Positions 17,441 through 27,000 of a DNA stretch of 64,000 nt are shown in pieces. The translations under genes and the position numbers were made by a program. Numbering within the stretch: the stretch's first letter is position 1; every line of letters begins with the position of its first letter. The stretch comes from Klebsiella sp. WP3-W18-ESBL-02 (GTDB lineage: Bacteria; Pseudomonadota; Gammaproteobacteria; Enterobacterales; Enterobacteriaceae). The notes under the pieces are model-generated. The model was not told where the DNA came from, did not search any database, and saw nothing but the letters and a program-made list of their open reading frames with translations. The DNA is taken from NCBI RefSeq assembly GCF_014168815.1, contig NZ_AP021972.1, positions 2,294,001 to 2,358,000 on the forward strand, written 5' to 3'.

Positions 17441-18295
17441 ATGAAAGAAAAAGTGGTTAGCATTGGTGATATCAAGGTAGCAAACGATCTGCCGTTTGTT
17501 CTGTTTGGCGGCATGAACGTGCTGGAGTCACGCGACCTGGCGATGCGTATTTGCGAACACTACGTGACCGTGACCCAGAAGCTGGGCATCCCTTACGTGT
17601 TTAAAGCTTCATTTGATAAAGCCAACCGTTCCTCTATCCACTCTTACCGCGGCCCAGGCCTGGAAGAGGGGATGAAAATTTTCCAGGAGCTGAAGCAAAC
17701 CTTCGGCGTGAAAATCATCACTGACGTGCACGAAGCCAGCCAGGCGCAGCCGGTTGCCGACGTGGTGGACGTGATTCAGCTGCCAGCGTTCCTCGCTCGT
17801 CAGACTGACCTGGTGGAAGCCATGGCCAAAACCGGCGCGGTCATTAACGTGAAGAAGCCGCAGTTTGTTAGCCCGGGCCAGATGGGTAACATCGTGGACA
17901 AATTCATCGAAGGCGGCAACGACAAAGTGATTCTTTGCGACCGTGGTTCTAACTTCGGTTATGACAACCTGGTCGTTGATATGCTGGGCTTTGGCGTAAT
18001 GAAAAAAGCGTCCAACAACTCGCCGGTTATCTTCGACGTCACCCACTCGCTGCAGTGCCGCGACCCGTTTGGCGCCGCAAGCGGCGGCCGTCGTGCGCAG
18101 GTCACCGAACTGGCGCGCGCCGGTATGGCGGTGGGAATTGCCGGTCTGTTCATTGAAGCGCATCCGGATCCGGACCATGCGCGCTGCGACGGCCCGTCCG
18201 CGCTGCCGCTGGCGAAGCTGGAACCGTTCCTGAGGCAGATGAAAGCAATTGACGATCTGGTGAAAGGTTTCGACGAACTGGATACCAGCAAGTAA
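17441..18295 (+). CDS. kdsA: 3-deoxy-D-manno-octulosonate 8-phosphate synthase
   Basis: The 284-residue TIM-barrel enzyme condenses phosphoenolpyruvate with arabinose-5-phosphate to give KDO-8-phosphate, the precursor of the lipopolysaccharide inner core. It shows the KDO8P-synthase segments FKASFDKANRSS, GLEEGMKIFQELK, IQLPAFLARQTDL and VTHSLQ. It has Asn26, not Cys, in the GGMNVLES segment, which identifies the metal-independent class. It is the last gene of the hemA-kdsA cluster and is followed by a strong terminator. Confidence 0.97.
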   Translation: MKEKVVSIGDIKVANDLPFVLFGGMNVLESRDLAMRICEHYVTVTQKLGIPYVFKASFDKANRSSIHSYRGPGLEEGMKIFQELKQTFGVKIITDVHEASQAQPVADVVDVIQLPAFLARQTDLVEAMAKTGAVINVKKPQFVSPGQMGNIVDKFIEGGNDKVILCDRGSNFGYDNLVVDMLGFGVMKKASNNSPVIFDVTHSLQCRDPFGAASGGRRAQVTELARAGMAVGIAGLFIEAHPDPDHARCDGPSALPLAKLEPFLRQMKAIDDLVKGFDELDTSK

Positions 18296-18311
18296 TCATT
18301 GCTGAGGTCTG

Positions 18312-18348
18312 AAAAAACCGCTCCGCGTTCAACGGGGCGGTTTTTTTT
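18312..18348 (+). terminator. Terminator after kdsA
   Basis: Stem ACCGCTCCG / CGGGGCGGT closes a 7-base loop and is followed by eight T; A-rich upstream. Confidence 0.85.
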
Positions 18349-18362
18349 GCGTCATTGATAAC

Positions 18363-18394
18363 AAAAAAGGCCGCTGGCTATGACCCCAGCGGCC
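18363..18394 (-). terminator. Terminator after the FtsI paralogue
   Basis: A perfect 9-bp stem GGCCGCTGG / CCAGCGGCC is followed on the minus strand by TTTTTTG. It faces the kdsA terminator, separating the convergent genes. Confidence 0.8.
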
Positions 18395-18437
18395 CATTTC
18401 GGGCGCACGCCGCCGTGCGGCAGCCTGATGGTATGAG

Positions 18438-20138
18438 CTACTGCAACAGCGCGTCCGGGGCAATATTCATATTTTTCAGCACGGGCCCCATAATGTTGCC
18501 AAATATTGGTGCTGCTACCGACCCCCCGAAGTGGGTACCGGCCGTCGGGTTATTCACCACGACGACCAGCGCCACTTCCGGATGGCTGACCGGCGCGACG
18601 CCAGCGGTGTAGTTCACGTAGCCGCCGTCATATTTGCCGCTGTCACCCAGCTTTTCCGCGGTCCCCGTTTTGGTTGCCAGACGGTATCCCGGCACCGCTG
18701 CGCGTACGCCGCTGCCGCCGGGCAGCACGTCGCTCTCCATCATGTGCACCACCGTTTTGACAATTGACGGATCGGCAATCTGCTGGCCGATAACCGGCGG
18801 AGTCACTTTGGTAATGGATAGCGGGCGATAGATACCAAATGACCCGAGGGTGGCATATTCACGTGCAATTTGCAGCGGCGTCACGCGGAGCCCATAGCCA
18901 AAGGAGAAGGTGGCGCGTTCGATATCGGCCCACTGCTGGCGATGCAGCGGGAAGTAGCCAACGCTTTCGCCGGTCAATCCCAGACCGGTTGGCTTACCCA
19001 GCCCAAAAGCGTGGTAGGTATCAACCAGCGCCTGGGCCGGCATGGCCAGCGCAATATGCGACACGCCAATATCGCTCGATTTTTGCAGAATACCGGTCGG
19101 CGTGAGCTGCGGCCAGTGACCCACGTCGCGGATCAGGTGCCCGTTGACGCGGTAGGGCGTGGTATCAAGCAGGGTATTGGGCTGAATAATATGCCTTTCC
19201 AGGCCTTCGATGATCACTAATGGCTTCACCGTTGAACCGGGCTCAAAGCTGTCGTTAATCGCCACGTCACGCATTTGCAATGGGGTGGCGTTATCAAAGT
19301 TATTGGGGTTGTAAGAGGGATACGAAGCCATCGCCAGGATTTCGCCGGTGTCGATTTTCACCAGCACCGCCGCGCCGGAGTCGGCCTTGTTCAGCAGAAC
19401 GCCTTCACGAAGTTTGCTGTACAGCGTGTACTGATCGAATTTATCGATACTGAGCTGAACGGTAGGTGGCTGTTTCGGCGCATCGTAATCCAGAACGCTG
19501 ATAATATCGCCGTTGGCATCCTTGCGATAAATTTCTTTGCCCGGCTCACCCTGTAAAATAGTATCGTAGCCTTTTTCAACACCGTTGAGCCCCGTATTAT
19601 CGGCGCCCACAATACCTATTAGTGGGGCTGCCGCTTCGCCCATTGGGTAGAAGCGGCTGTCGTCATAAATTTCGCTGATGCCCTTTATATGCAGATCGGC
19701 GATATCCTTAGCAATCCCGAGCTCAACTTTTCGCTCAAGGAAAAGAAAATGACGCCGGGAATTCTGGTAAATTTTGTTCGCAATTTGATCGGTGGTGGTA
19801 TTCAGCGCTGCGGCGAGATATTGCCATTTTGCATCGCGAAAATTGGGGCTGGCCTCAACGATTTTCACCGGATCGACCACCACGTCACGCGACGGGACGC
19901 TCATGGCCAATGCTTCGCCATCGCGATCGACCAGCGTACCGCGGTTGGTGGGCAGTACCACGGTGCGCAGCGAGCGCTGATCCGCCTCTTTTGCCAGCAT
20001 CGGGTGGTTCAGAAACTGCAGATCGGCGACCCTTACCAGTAAAACGCCGAGGCAGCCAAGAATACCAAGACAGATTATTGTGTAACGAGACGTAATAAAT
20101 GAGTCTTTATTTTGCTTTTCTGTTGATTTTCTTTTCAT
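18438..20138 (-). CDS. FtsI/PBP3 paralogue (class B transpeptidase, PBP3SAL-like)
   Basis: The protein has 566 residues from ATG 20138 (MKRKSTEK); in-frame ATGs at 20147 and 20204 are possible, and none has a strong ribosome site. A membrane anchor (18-36), the pedestal domain, and a transpeptidase domain are present, with nucleophile motif STVK at 302-305 and KTGT at 490-493. The second motif, SSN in FtsI, reads SSD at 354-356. True ftsI lies in the mra/dcw cluster, so this is a second, specialised septal peptidoglycan synthase. Salmonella PBP3SAL is the known parallel, acting in acidic intracellular growth. It is a monocistronic accessory gene between kdsA and ompN; the function here is inferred. 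Confidence 0.85.
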   Translation of the reverse strand: MKRKSTEKQNKDSFITSRYTIICLGILGCLGVLLVRVADLQFLNHPMLAKEADQRSLRTVVLPTNRGTLVDRDGEALAMSVPSRDVVVDPVKIVEASPNFRDAKWQYLAAALNTTTDQIANKIYQNSRRHFLFLERKVELGIAKDIADLHIKGISEIYDDSRFYPMGEAAAPLIGIVGADNTGLNGVEKGYDTILQGEPGKEIYRKDANGDIISVLDYDAPKQPPTVQLSIDKFDQYTLYSKLREGVLLNKADSGAAVLVKIDTGEILAMASYPSYNPNNFDNATPLQMRDVAINDSFEPGSTVKPLVIIEGLERHIIQPNTLLDTTPYRVNGHLIRDVGHWPQLTPTGILQKSSDIGVSHIALAMPAQALVDTYHAFGLGKPTGLGLTGESVGYFPLHRQQWADIERATFSFGYGLRVTPLQIAREYATLGSFGIYRPLSITKVTPPVIGQQIADPSIVKTVVHMMESDVLPGGSGVRAAVPGYRLATKTGTAEKLGDSGKYDGGYVNYTAGVAPVSHPEVALVVVVNNPTAGTHFGGSVAAPIFGNIMGPVLKNMNIAPDALLQ

Positions 20139-20640
20139 TTGTAACATAAAACCACATGAATTTTTATTTTTTATAATCAATTGCCGCCAGTCGTGATTTA
20201 TCAACGGCTGCCACGATGCAATTTAAAACCCATTGTCAGGCGAACTCGTGAAACAGTTTACAGGTAACGTCATTGATAACAAGCCATTAAGTTAACATAT
20301 TATTTCAGCGCTAATGGCGTATTGCCGGTGAGCTGATTAACAATAATTGATGAGAAATTACGCAAGCGTGTGCCAATAAATTTACCTGGGGTTGAATTTC
20401 GGTGAGCGTGCTTTTCCGTTATTTACTTCATGCTGGCTGAATATTATAGGAGCCATCCGCAGGTTTGCTCATCTTTTTCGAGTTGTTATAACATTACGCA
20501 GGCGGGGCGTGATTTTAACCGATGATGCCGTTTGCATCCTCATATCCATTGTCGTGCTGAATACATGGCCGCATAATAGCGCCCAGCCTCCGCAGGTGCG
20601 GGGTGAAGCGCCAGCTTTTTCTGGTGATGAAGGATACACA
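20139..20640. other. Intergenic region between FtsI paralogue and Tat transglutaminase operon
   Basis: This divergent intergenic region of about 500 bases is AT-rich near the FtsI paralogue. An open frame upstream of the Tat protein can be read from 20392 but shows no family resemblance and lacks a ribosome site, so I treat it as noncoding. Promoters for both flanking genes must lie here; none could be placed confidently. Confidence 0.5.
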
Positions 20641-21786
20641 ATGCAAAGGCGTAACTTCCTGAAAGGCGCTGCGGCCCTGTCCACGCTGGGTCTGGTCAGT
20701 CCGGTTTTTGCCAAAACTGAAGCGAAAGCGCAGCCTGCCGTCTCTTCTTCCGGCAAATACCGCCGTTTTGTGATGACGCAAACCTATAGCCTGAAGGCCC
20801 CGCAAGGTTCTTCTGGCAAGGTGAATTTGTGGATCCCTATCCCAGAAGATACCGCCTTCCAGCAGCTGCTGAACCTCTCTTTCAGCGGTAATTACCAGAG
20901 CGCGACGTTAAATGCTAATAATCGCTATGGTGCGAAAGTGCTGTTTGTGACCTGGCCATCATCTGACGGGGCGCTGGATATCAAAGTCGAAATGGACATT
21001 GAAACGCGCGACTGGGAGGTGCTGAAAGACAATCGCCTGGCTGATTGGCAGCTGCCGGTCGCCGGCGCCGTGATCCCCGACGAGATCAAGCCTTTCCTGC
21101 TGGCCACGCCGCACATTCCGGTTGATGGCCTGGTGAAAGAGACTGCGCTGAAAATTATTGCCGATGAAAAAGCGCCGCTCAAGCAGGCGCGTCTGATTCA
21201 CAACTGGGTGAGCACCCATATGCATCGTGATGATGCGGTGATTGGCTGCGGCACCGGCGACGTCGGCGAAATTCTCAAAACCAACAAGCTGGGCGGCAAA
21301 TGTACCGATATCAACTCGGTGTTTGTGGCGCTGTGCCGCGCGGTCGGCATTCCGGCGCGTGAAATGTTCGGCATCCGCTTAGGTGCCAGCCGTAAGCTGA
21401 ACGGCTACTCGACGAAAGCCTTCGGCAGCGCCGACGATAAAGGTGTGGCCAAAATCAGCGGTGGTCAACACTGCCGCGCCATGTTCTGGCTGGCTGGTTT
21501 TGGCTGGATGCCCGCAGATCCGGCGGATGTGACCAAAATGCGTTTGACGGAGAAAAAAGAGAACGGCGATCCGGCGGTGACGGCAGTGAACGATTACCTG
21601 TTTGGTAACTGGGAAATGAACTGGGTCGGCTTTAACCACGCGCGGGATTTCGCGCTGTCACCTGCCGCAGAGCAGGGCGACGTGAACAATCTGGGCTACC
21701 CTTACGCCGAAGTGGATGGCGATCCGCTGAACTTCTACGATCCGGCCGCCTTTAGTTACGATTATGTCAGCGTCGAACAGCATTAA
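20641..21786 (+). CDS. Tat-exported transglutaminase-like protein
   Basis: The 381-residue protein starts at ATG 20641 behind AAGGA. The N-terminus carries a twin-arginine signal (QRRNFLKGAAALSTLGLVS), cleaved near residue 24-31, so the folded protein is exported to the periplasm. The C-terminal half is a transglutaminase-like core with an intact triad: Cys221 in GGKCTDIN, His277 in GGQHCRAMFW, Asp293 in PADPADV. Such folds are usually cysteine proteases, peptidases or amidases; the substrate is unknown. The gene overlaps the next by 23 bases, so it is in one operon with the MerT- and MerP-like genes. No regulator is adjacent. Confidence 0.85.
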   Translation: MQRRNFLKGAAALSTLGLVSPVFAKTEAKAQPAVSSSGKYRRFVMTQTYSLKAPQGSSGKVNLWIPIPEDTAFQQLLNLSFSGNYQSATLNANNRYGAKVLFVTWPSSDGALDIKVEMDIETRDWEVLKDNRLADWQLPVAGAVIPDEIKPFLLATPHIPVDGLVKETALKIIADEKAPLKQARLIHNWVSTHMHRDDAVIGCGTGDVGEILKTNKLGGKCTDINSVFVALCRAVGIPAREMFGIRLGASRKLNGYSTKAFGSADDKGVAKISGGQHCRAMFWLAGFGWMPADPADVTKMRLTEKKENGDPAVTAVNDYLFGNWEMNWVGFNHARDFALSPAAEQGDVNNLGYPYAEVDGDPLNFYDPAAFSYDYVSVEQH

Positions 21787-22120
21787 GGGCGGGCTGCTGA
21801 CGCTGCTGGCGGCGGTGATCGCCGCCGGCGCATCAACGCTGTGCTGCATCGGGCCGCTGTTGTATCTGGTGTTTGGCATATCGGCGGCGGGGCTGGTGGG
21901 TATTCCCGGTGCCTCGTGGCTACAGATTCCGATGGTGATCGTCGCTCTGGGGCTGATGGCGCGCGGGTTCTGGCGCTTGCATCTGTCGGCTAAGCCGGTA
22001 TGCGTGAACGTGGTAAGCCGTCGGGTGCTGGTGTGGTTGTACTGGCTGGCGGTGCCGCTGGTGCTGGCGTTAATCACTTATCCTTACGTTTTGCCCTGGG
22101 TCTGGGAGTGGATGGAATGA
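21764..22120 (+). CDS. MerT-like metal transport membrane protein
   Basis: The 118-residue inner-membrane protein has three hydrophobic segments. The first carries the vicinal cysteine pair of MerT (GASTLCCIGPLLYLVFG, Cys27-Cys28), and the last ends YPYVLPWVW as in MerT. The cytoplasmic loop keeps only one cysteine (KPVCVN) where classical MerT has two. Known MerT proteins move Hg(II) from MerP into the cytosol. No merR or merA is nearby, so another metal or role is possible. ATG 21764 lies inside the end of the Tat gene; the stop overlaps the next start (ATGA). Confidence 0.8.
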   Translation: MSASNSIKGGLLTLLAAVIAAGASTLCCIGPLLYLVFGISAAGLVGIPGASWLQIPMVIVALGLMARGFWRLHLSAKPVCVNVVSRRVLVWLYWLAVPLVLALITYPYVLPWVWEWME

Positions 22121-22401
22121 AAAAAGCGATTTGTCTGGCGCTGCTGATGTTTACGCCGTTTGGCTGGGCGGCCGATAAGCTGGTCACCATTGATGTTGGC
22201 GAAATGAACTGCCCGCTGTGTGTGATTTCCATTAACCAGGCTTTGCGCAGTACCGAGGGCGTTATTAAGGCTAAGGCTTCGCTGAAAACGCGTCAGGCGC
22301 AGGTGGTGGTGCCCGAAAACTTTGATAATCAGCGGCTATTAGCGGCCATTGCTAAAACCGGATTCAAAGGGGAAATCCACGGCGAAAGCGTGGTGCAGTA
22401 A
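22117..22401 (+). CDS. MerP-like periplasmic heavy-metal-binding protein
   Basis: The 94-residue protein has a signal peptide (MKKAICLALLMFTPFGWA, cut before ADKL) and one HMA domain. The metal site is MNCPLC (M-x-C-x-x-C) near residues 31-36, and the EGVIKAKASLKTRQAQV pattern is typical of MerP. It would bind a soft metal ion in the periplasm and hand it to the MerT-like partner, with which it overlaps by four bases. It is the last gene of the three-gene operon. Mercury specificity is not shown by the sequence. Confidence 0.82.
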   Translation: MKKAICLALLMFTPFGWAADKLVTIDVGEMNCPLCVISINQALRSTEGVIKAKASLKTRQAQVVVPENFDNQRLLAAIAKTGFKGEIHGESVVQ

Positions 22402-22442
22402 ATAAAGAAAACCCGCCGGCAATGACCGTCATGCTTGCGCAG

Positions 22443-22512
22443 GCCGGATTAGCATCCGGCACACTGCGCGCTGATTGCCGGATGGCGGCGTAAAACGCCT
22501 TATCCGGCCTAC
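22443..22512. repeat. REP/BIME palindromic repeat pair
   Basis: Two palindromic units lie head to head: GCCGGAT/ATCCGGC at 22443-22460, and GCCGGATGGCGGCG...CGCCTTATCCGGC at 22477-22512, which matches the E. coli REP consensus. They sit between the MerP-like gene and ompN, inside the arms of a larger inverted repeat (about 22405-22545) that looks like the ompN terminator stem. Confidence 0.85.
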
Positions 22513-22555
22513 CGTTCCTGACCGATCGGCATTAGCGGCGGGTTCTTATATCGTC

Positions 22556-23701
22556 TTAGAACTGGTAAACCAGACCCATCGCGACAACGTTATCGGTGTT
22601 GATACCGTTTTCCTGATAGAAGGTATCGTTGCCGTCAAGCAGGTTGATTTTATAATCCACGTAGGTGGACATATTCTTATTAAAGTAATAAGTCGCGCCC
22701 AGATCCAGGTATTTCACCAGGTCTTTGTCGCCGACTGCGTTTGCTTTTACATTGTTGTTGCCGGTGTATAAATCCTTACCTTTAGATTGCAGATAAGAGA
22801 TTGCCGGGCGCAGACCAAAATCGAACTGGTATTGTGCGGTAACTTCAATGTTCTGCGTTTTGTTGGCCACGCCGTTATCATCACCGTATGGCGTCATATT
22901 ACGCGTTTCTGAATACATAGATGCAAGGTAAAGGTTATTGGCGTCGTATTTCAGAGCGACGGTCCATGCGTCTGCTTTATCGCCATCGGCAGTGGTATCT
23001 GTTTTCTGCGCGTTAGTACGATCGGAAGTCGCGTACGCGGCCGAAGCGCTCACGCCCATCCCCAGATTGTAAGAGGTGGACAGACCGAAGCCGTCACCGT
23101 TGTCTTTACGGACATTGCCGTCAGAACGGTTGTTTGTGCCATAGCTATTGTCGCCTTCGCCACCCTGGTTTTCATTTTTACCCTGATACTGCAGAGCAAA
23201 GTTCAGACCGTCGACCAGACCGAAGAAGTCGTTGTTGCGATAAGTCGCTACGCCGTTGGCGCGGCCAGTCATAAAGTTATCCGCGTTGGTGTAAGTGTCG
23301 CCGCCGAACTCTGGCAGCATGTCGGTCCAGCCTTCAACGTCGTACAATACGCCATAGTTACGACCGTAGTCGAATGAGCCGTAATTACCGAAGCGCAGGC
23401 CCGCGAATCCCAGACGGGTCCACGCGTTGCCCGTATCGCTTTCTTCGGTATTGGCCTGAACGTTGTATTCCCACTGGCCGTAACCGGTCAGCATCTCGTT
23501 AATTTGTGTTTCGCCCTTGAAACCGAAACGAACATAGCTCTGATCGCCATCAGAGCCGGAATTATTAGAAAAATAATGCAGACCATCTACCTTGCCGTAG
23601 ATGTCTAATTTATTGCCGTCTTTATTATAAACTTCTGCGGCATGGGCTGCGCCTACGGTGAGCAGGGCAGGAATGATGAGGGCCAGTACTTTTCTGTTCA
23701 T
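22556..23701 (-). CDS. ompN: Outer-membrane general porin OmpN-like
   Basis: The 381-residue trimeric 16-strand porin of the OmpC/OmpF/PhoE family has signal peptide MNRKVLALIIPALLTVGAAHA (cut before AEVYNKDG), the constriction loop L3 signature PEFGGDT, and the terminal phenylalanine (GLVYQF) recognised by the Bam complex. Assignment to OmpN rests on synteny: it is next to micC and nifJ as in E. coli (ompN-micC-ydbK). The loop around residues 175-200 (GGEGDNSYGTNNRSDGN) is a variable surface loop. The 5' end faces micC. Confidence 0.88.
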   Translation of the reverse strand: MNRKVLALIIPALLTVGAAHAAEVYNKDGNKLDIYGKVDGLHYFSNNSGSDGDQSYVRFGFKGETQINEMLTGYGQWEYNVQANTEESDTGNAWTRLGFAGLRFGNYGSFDYGRNYGVLYDVEGWTDMLPEFGGDTYTNADNFMTGRANGVATYRNNDFFGLVDGLNFALQYQGKNENQGGEGDNSYGTNNRSDGNVRKDNGDGFGLSTSYNLGMGVSASAAYATSDRTNAQKTDTTADGDKADAWTVALKYDANNLYLASMYSETRNMTPYGDDNGVANKTQNIEVTAQYQFDFGLRPAISYLQSKGKDLYTGNNNVKANAVGDKDLVKYLDLGATYYFNKNMSTYVDYKINLLDGNDTFYQENGINTDNVVAMGLVYQF

Positions 23702-23925
23702 TGAGTATATTCCTTTAGTATTTTTATTTGTGCGCTTCCCGATACAGGAAGTATGGCCATGCTAATAGAGAAAAATTCGAGAGGGTAAATAATATTTGTA
23801 ACGCGATAAGTAAAATCTAAAGGAGGTGAGTCAATTGAAATGGTAATAATTTTGGTGAATGATTTATCAAAATATATACAAATTTAAAATTATACAAGTA
23901 ACGATATATAACGTAAGTTGCGGCC

Positions 23926-24028
23926 GTTATATGCCTTTATTCTTCCGTGATTTATTTATGTTGCCGTGTGTCATTATTCTTATTCGTTATCTTAAATGAC
24001 AAGCCCGAATAACTATTCGGGCTTTTTT
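23926..24028 (+). ncRNA. micC: MicC small regulatory RNA
   Basis: The RNA is about 103 nt. Its first 16 bases GTTATATGCCTTTATT equal the start of E. coli MicC, and it ends in the same type of terminator, GACAAGCCCGAA...TTCGGGCTTTTTT. It is placed between ompN and nifJ and divergent from ompN, as in E. coli. MicC is an Hfq-dependent RNA that blocks ompC translation. The middle part differs from E. coli. The 5' end is set from the homologous start. Confidence 0.88.
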
Positions 24029-24054
24029 ATGGTTTCAGAATGACCTTAGAGCGG

Positions 24055-27000
24055 TTATTCCTGTGGCGCTGGTTTTTCCGCTTTTCCGGCCATCATGGCA
24101 AGGAAGTCGTAGCGTTTTTGCAGATCCTCTGCAGCGTCTTTCCACAGCTGCTCTGCCACCTCTGGCTGCTGGCTGTTCAGGCGACGGAAACGCTGCTCGT
24201 TCATCAGCGTTTCGGCCAGCGCGTCTGACGGCGGACGTGAGTCCAGCGCCAGCGGAATCTTGCCTTCATCGGCGCGACGCGGGTCAAAGCGGAACAGCGG
24301 CCAGAATCCGGTCGCGGTGAGCTGACGCATCTGATCGTGGCTGAGCGCCAGATCGTAACCGTGCTCCTCGCATGGGCTATAGGCGATGATAATCGATGGC
24401 CCCGGGTAGGACTCCGCTTCCTGGATAGCTTTCACCGTCTGGTTAAGCTGTGCGCCGAGCGAAATTTGCGCCACGTACACATGACCGTACATCATCATGC
24501 TGACGCCCAAATCCTTACGCGCCTTGCGCTTGCCGTGCTCACCAAATTTGGTGACCGCGCCGAGCGGGGTCGCTTTTGAGGCTTGCCCGCCGGTGTTGGA
24601 ATAACACTGGGTATCAAGCACCAGAATATTGACGTTTTCGGTCAGACTCATGACATGGTCCAGACCGCCGAAACCGATGTCGTAGGCCCAGCCGTCGCCG
24701 CCAATAAGCCAGATGGATTTCTCAACCAATGCGTCCGCATCGGTCAGCAGCTCTTCGGCGCCTTCTACGCCGCTAAGCGCGCTGCGTAAGGCGGCAACCT
24801 GCTCACGACGCACTTCTGGCGTTGCATCCGCGTGCAGCGCGTCGTTGAGTTCTGCCGGAATATGCTCGGCAAAACCGTCCAGCAGGCGCATCACGCGCTG
24901 ACGATGTTGATCGACCGTTAAGCGGAAGCCCAGGCCAAACTCGGCGTTGTCTTCAAACAGGGAGTTAGCCCACGCCGGCCCGCGGCCGTTAGCATCGGTG
25001 GTGTACGGCGTCGAAGGCAGGTTACCACCGTAAATGGAAGAACAGCCGGTGGCGTTGGCAATCAGCATACGGTCGCCGTATAGCTGAGTCAGCAGTTTGA
25101 TATACGGCGTTTCGCCGCAGCCGGAGCAGGCGCCGGAGTATTCAAACAGCGGAGTGATAAGCTGGGAGGTACGAATATCAATGCGCTCCAGCTTGCTGCG
25201 GTCGATTTCCGGCAGTTCGAGGAAGAAGTCATAGTTCACTTTCTCTTCTTCTACGTGTTCCAGACGCGACATCATGTTGATGGCTTTGATATCCGGATTC
25301 TGTCGGTCTTTTGCCGGACAGACTTCAACGCACAGATTACAGCCGGTGCAGTCCTCTGGCGCCACCTGTAAGACATATTTCTGACCGCGCATGTCGCGCG
25401 ACTTCACGTCGAGAGAGTGTAGGGAGGCCGGGGCGTTATCCATGGCTTCCGGCGACACCACCTTCGCGCGGATGGCCGAGTGCGGGCAGGCGGCAACGCA
25501 GTGGTTACACTGGGTGCAAAGATCTTCTTTCCAGATAGGAATCTCTTCGGCAATGTTGCGTTTTTCCCAGCGGGTGGTGCCGACAGGCCAGGTACCATCC
25601 GGCGGCAGGGCAGATACCGGCAGCGCGTCGCCAAGACCGGCCAGCATCGCCGCGGTGACCGTTTTGACAAAGTCCGGAGCGGCGTCGGAGACCACCGGCG
25701 GGCGATTAGGGCTGCTGGCGTTAACCTGCTGTAGCGGAACCTCAAACAGCGATTCACGGGCCAGCGCCAGCGCCTGCCAGTTACGCTCAACCAGATCCTG
25801 ACCTTTGCTGCTGTAGCTTTTGGCAATGGCGTTTTGCAACTCCATTAGCGCGCTATCGCCCGGCAGAATCTGCGTGAGGTGGAAGAAGGCCATCTGCATA
25901 ACGGTATTAATTCGCGCCGCCAGGCCGCATTCACGGGCGATTTTCGCCGCATTGATCACGTAGAAGCGCGCCTGTTTCTGGTTCAGTACGGCCTGCACTT
26001 CCTGCGGCAAGCGCGCCCAGACTTCATCGGCGCTGTAGGGCGTATTGAGCAGGAAAATACCGCCGGGCTTCAGGCGCTCGGCCATCTGGTATTTATCGAT
26101 AAACTGCAGCTGATGGCAGCCGACAAAATCGGCCTGTGCCACCAGATAGGCAGAACGGATCGGCTCGTCGCTGACGCGCAGGTGAGAGACCGTCAGGCCG
26201 CCCGCCTTTTTGGAGTCATAGACGAAGTACCCTTGCGCAAACCATGGCGTGGAGTTACCGATAATCTTAATGTTGTTTTTGGTCGCAGAGACGCTGCCGT
26301 CGCTGCCCAGTCCGTAGAACAGCGCTTCCAGACGTGCGCGCGACGGTAAAGTGTTTTCTACCTGCGGCAAGGAGAGATGGGTTACGTCATCGTAGATACC
26401 GACGGTGAAGCGTGGCTTCGGCTTGGCCGCCGTCAATTCGTTGAAAATAGACAGCACGCAGTCCGGGCCGAACTCTTTTGAAGAGAGCCCGTAGCGGCCG
26501 CCAATCACGCGCGGCAGCGTTTCGCGCTCGCCCTGGTTAAAGGCTTCCGCTAGCGCGGTCATGACGTCGAGATACAGCGGTTCGGCCTGAGCCCCCGGCT
26601 CTTTAGTGCGATCGAGGACCGCCACGCTGCGCACGCTTTCCGGTAGCGCCTGCAGAAGGTGCGCTGCGGAGAACGGGCGATACAGGCGAACTTTCAGTAC
26701 GCCGACCTTCTCACCGCGGCTCAGCAGTTCATCTACCACTTCCTCGCAGGTACCAATCGCTGACCCCATAATCACAATGACGCGTTCAGCCTGCGGATGA
26801 CCGTAGTATTCGAACGGTTTGTAACGCCGGCCGGTGGCATCGGCAAAATCATCCATCGCCTGCTCAACGTGGTCGTAAACCGCGTTGTACCACGGGTTAG
26901 TGGCTTCACGAGACTGGAAATAAGTGTCCGGGTTTGCCGAGGTACCGCGGATAACCGGGTGTTCAGGATTGAGGGCGCGGGCGCGGTGAGCGGTGATGTC

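Noticed and set aside
20392..20640. N-terminal extension of the Tat transglutaminase-like protein
   Set aside because: It would hide the twin-arginine signal in the interior and has no ribosome site; ATG 20641 fits export and spacing.
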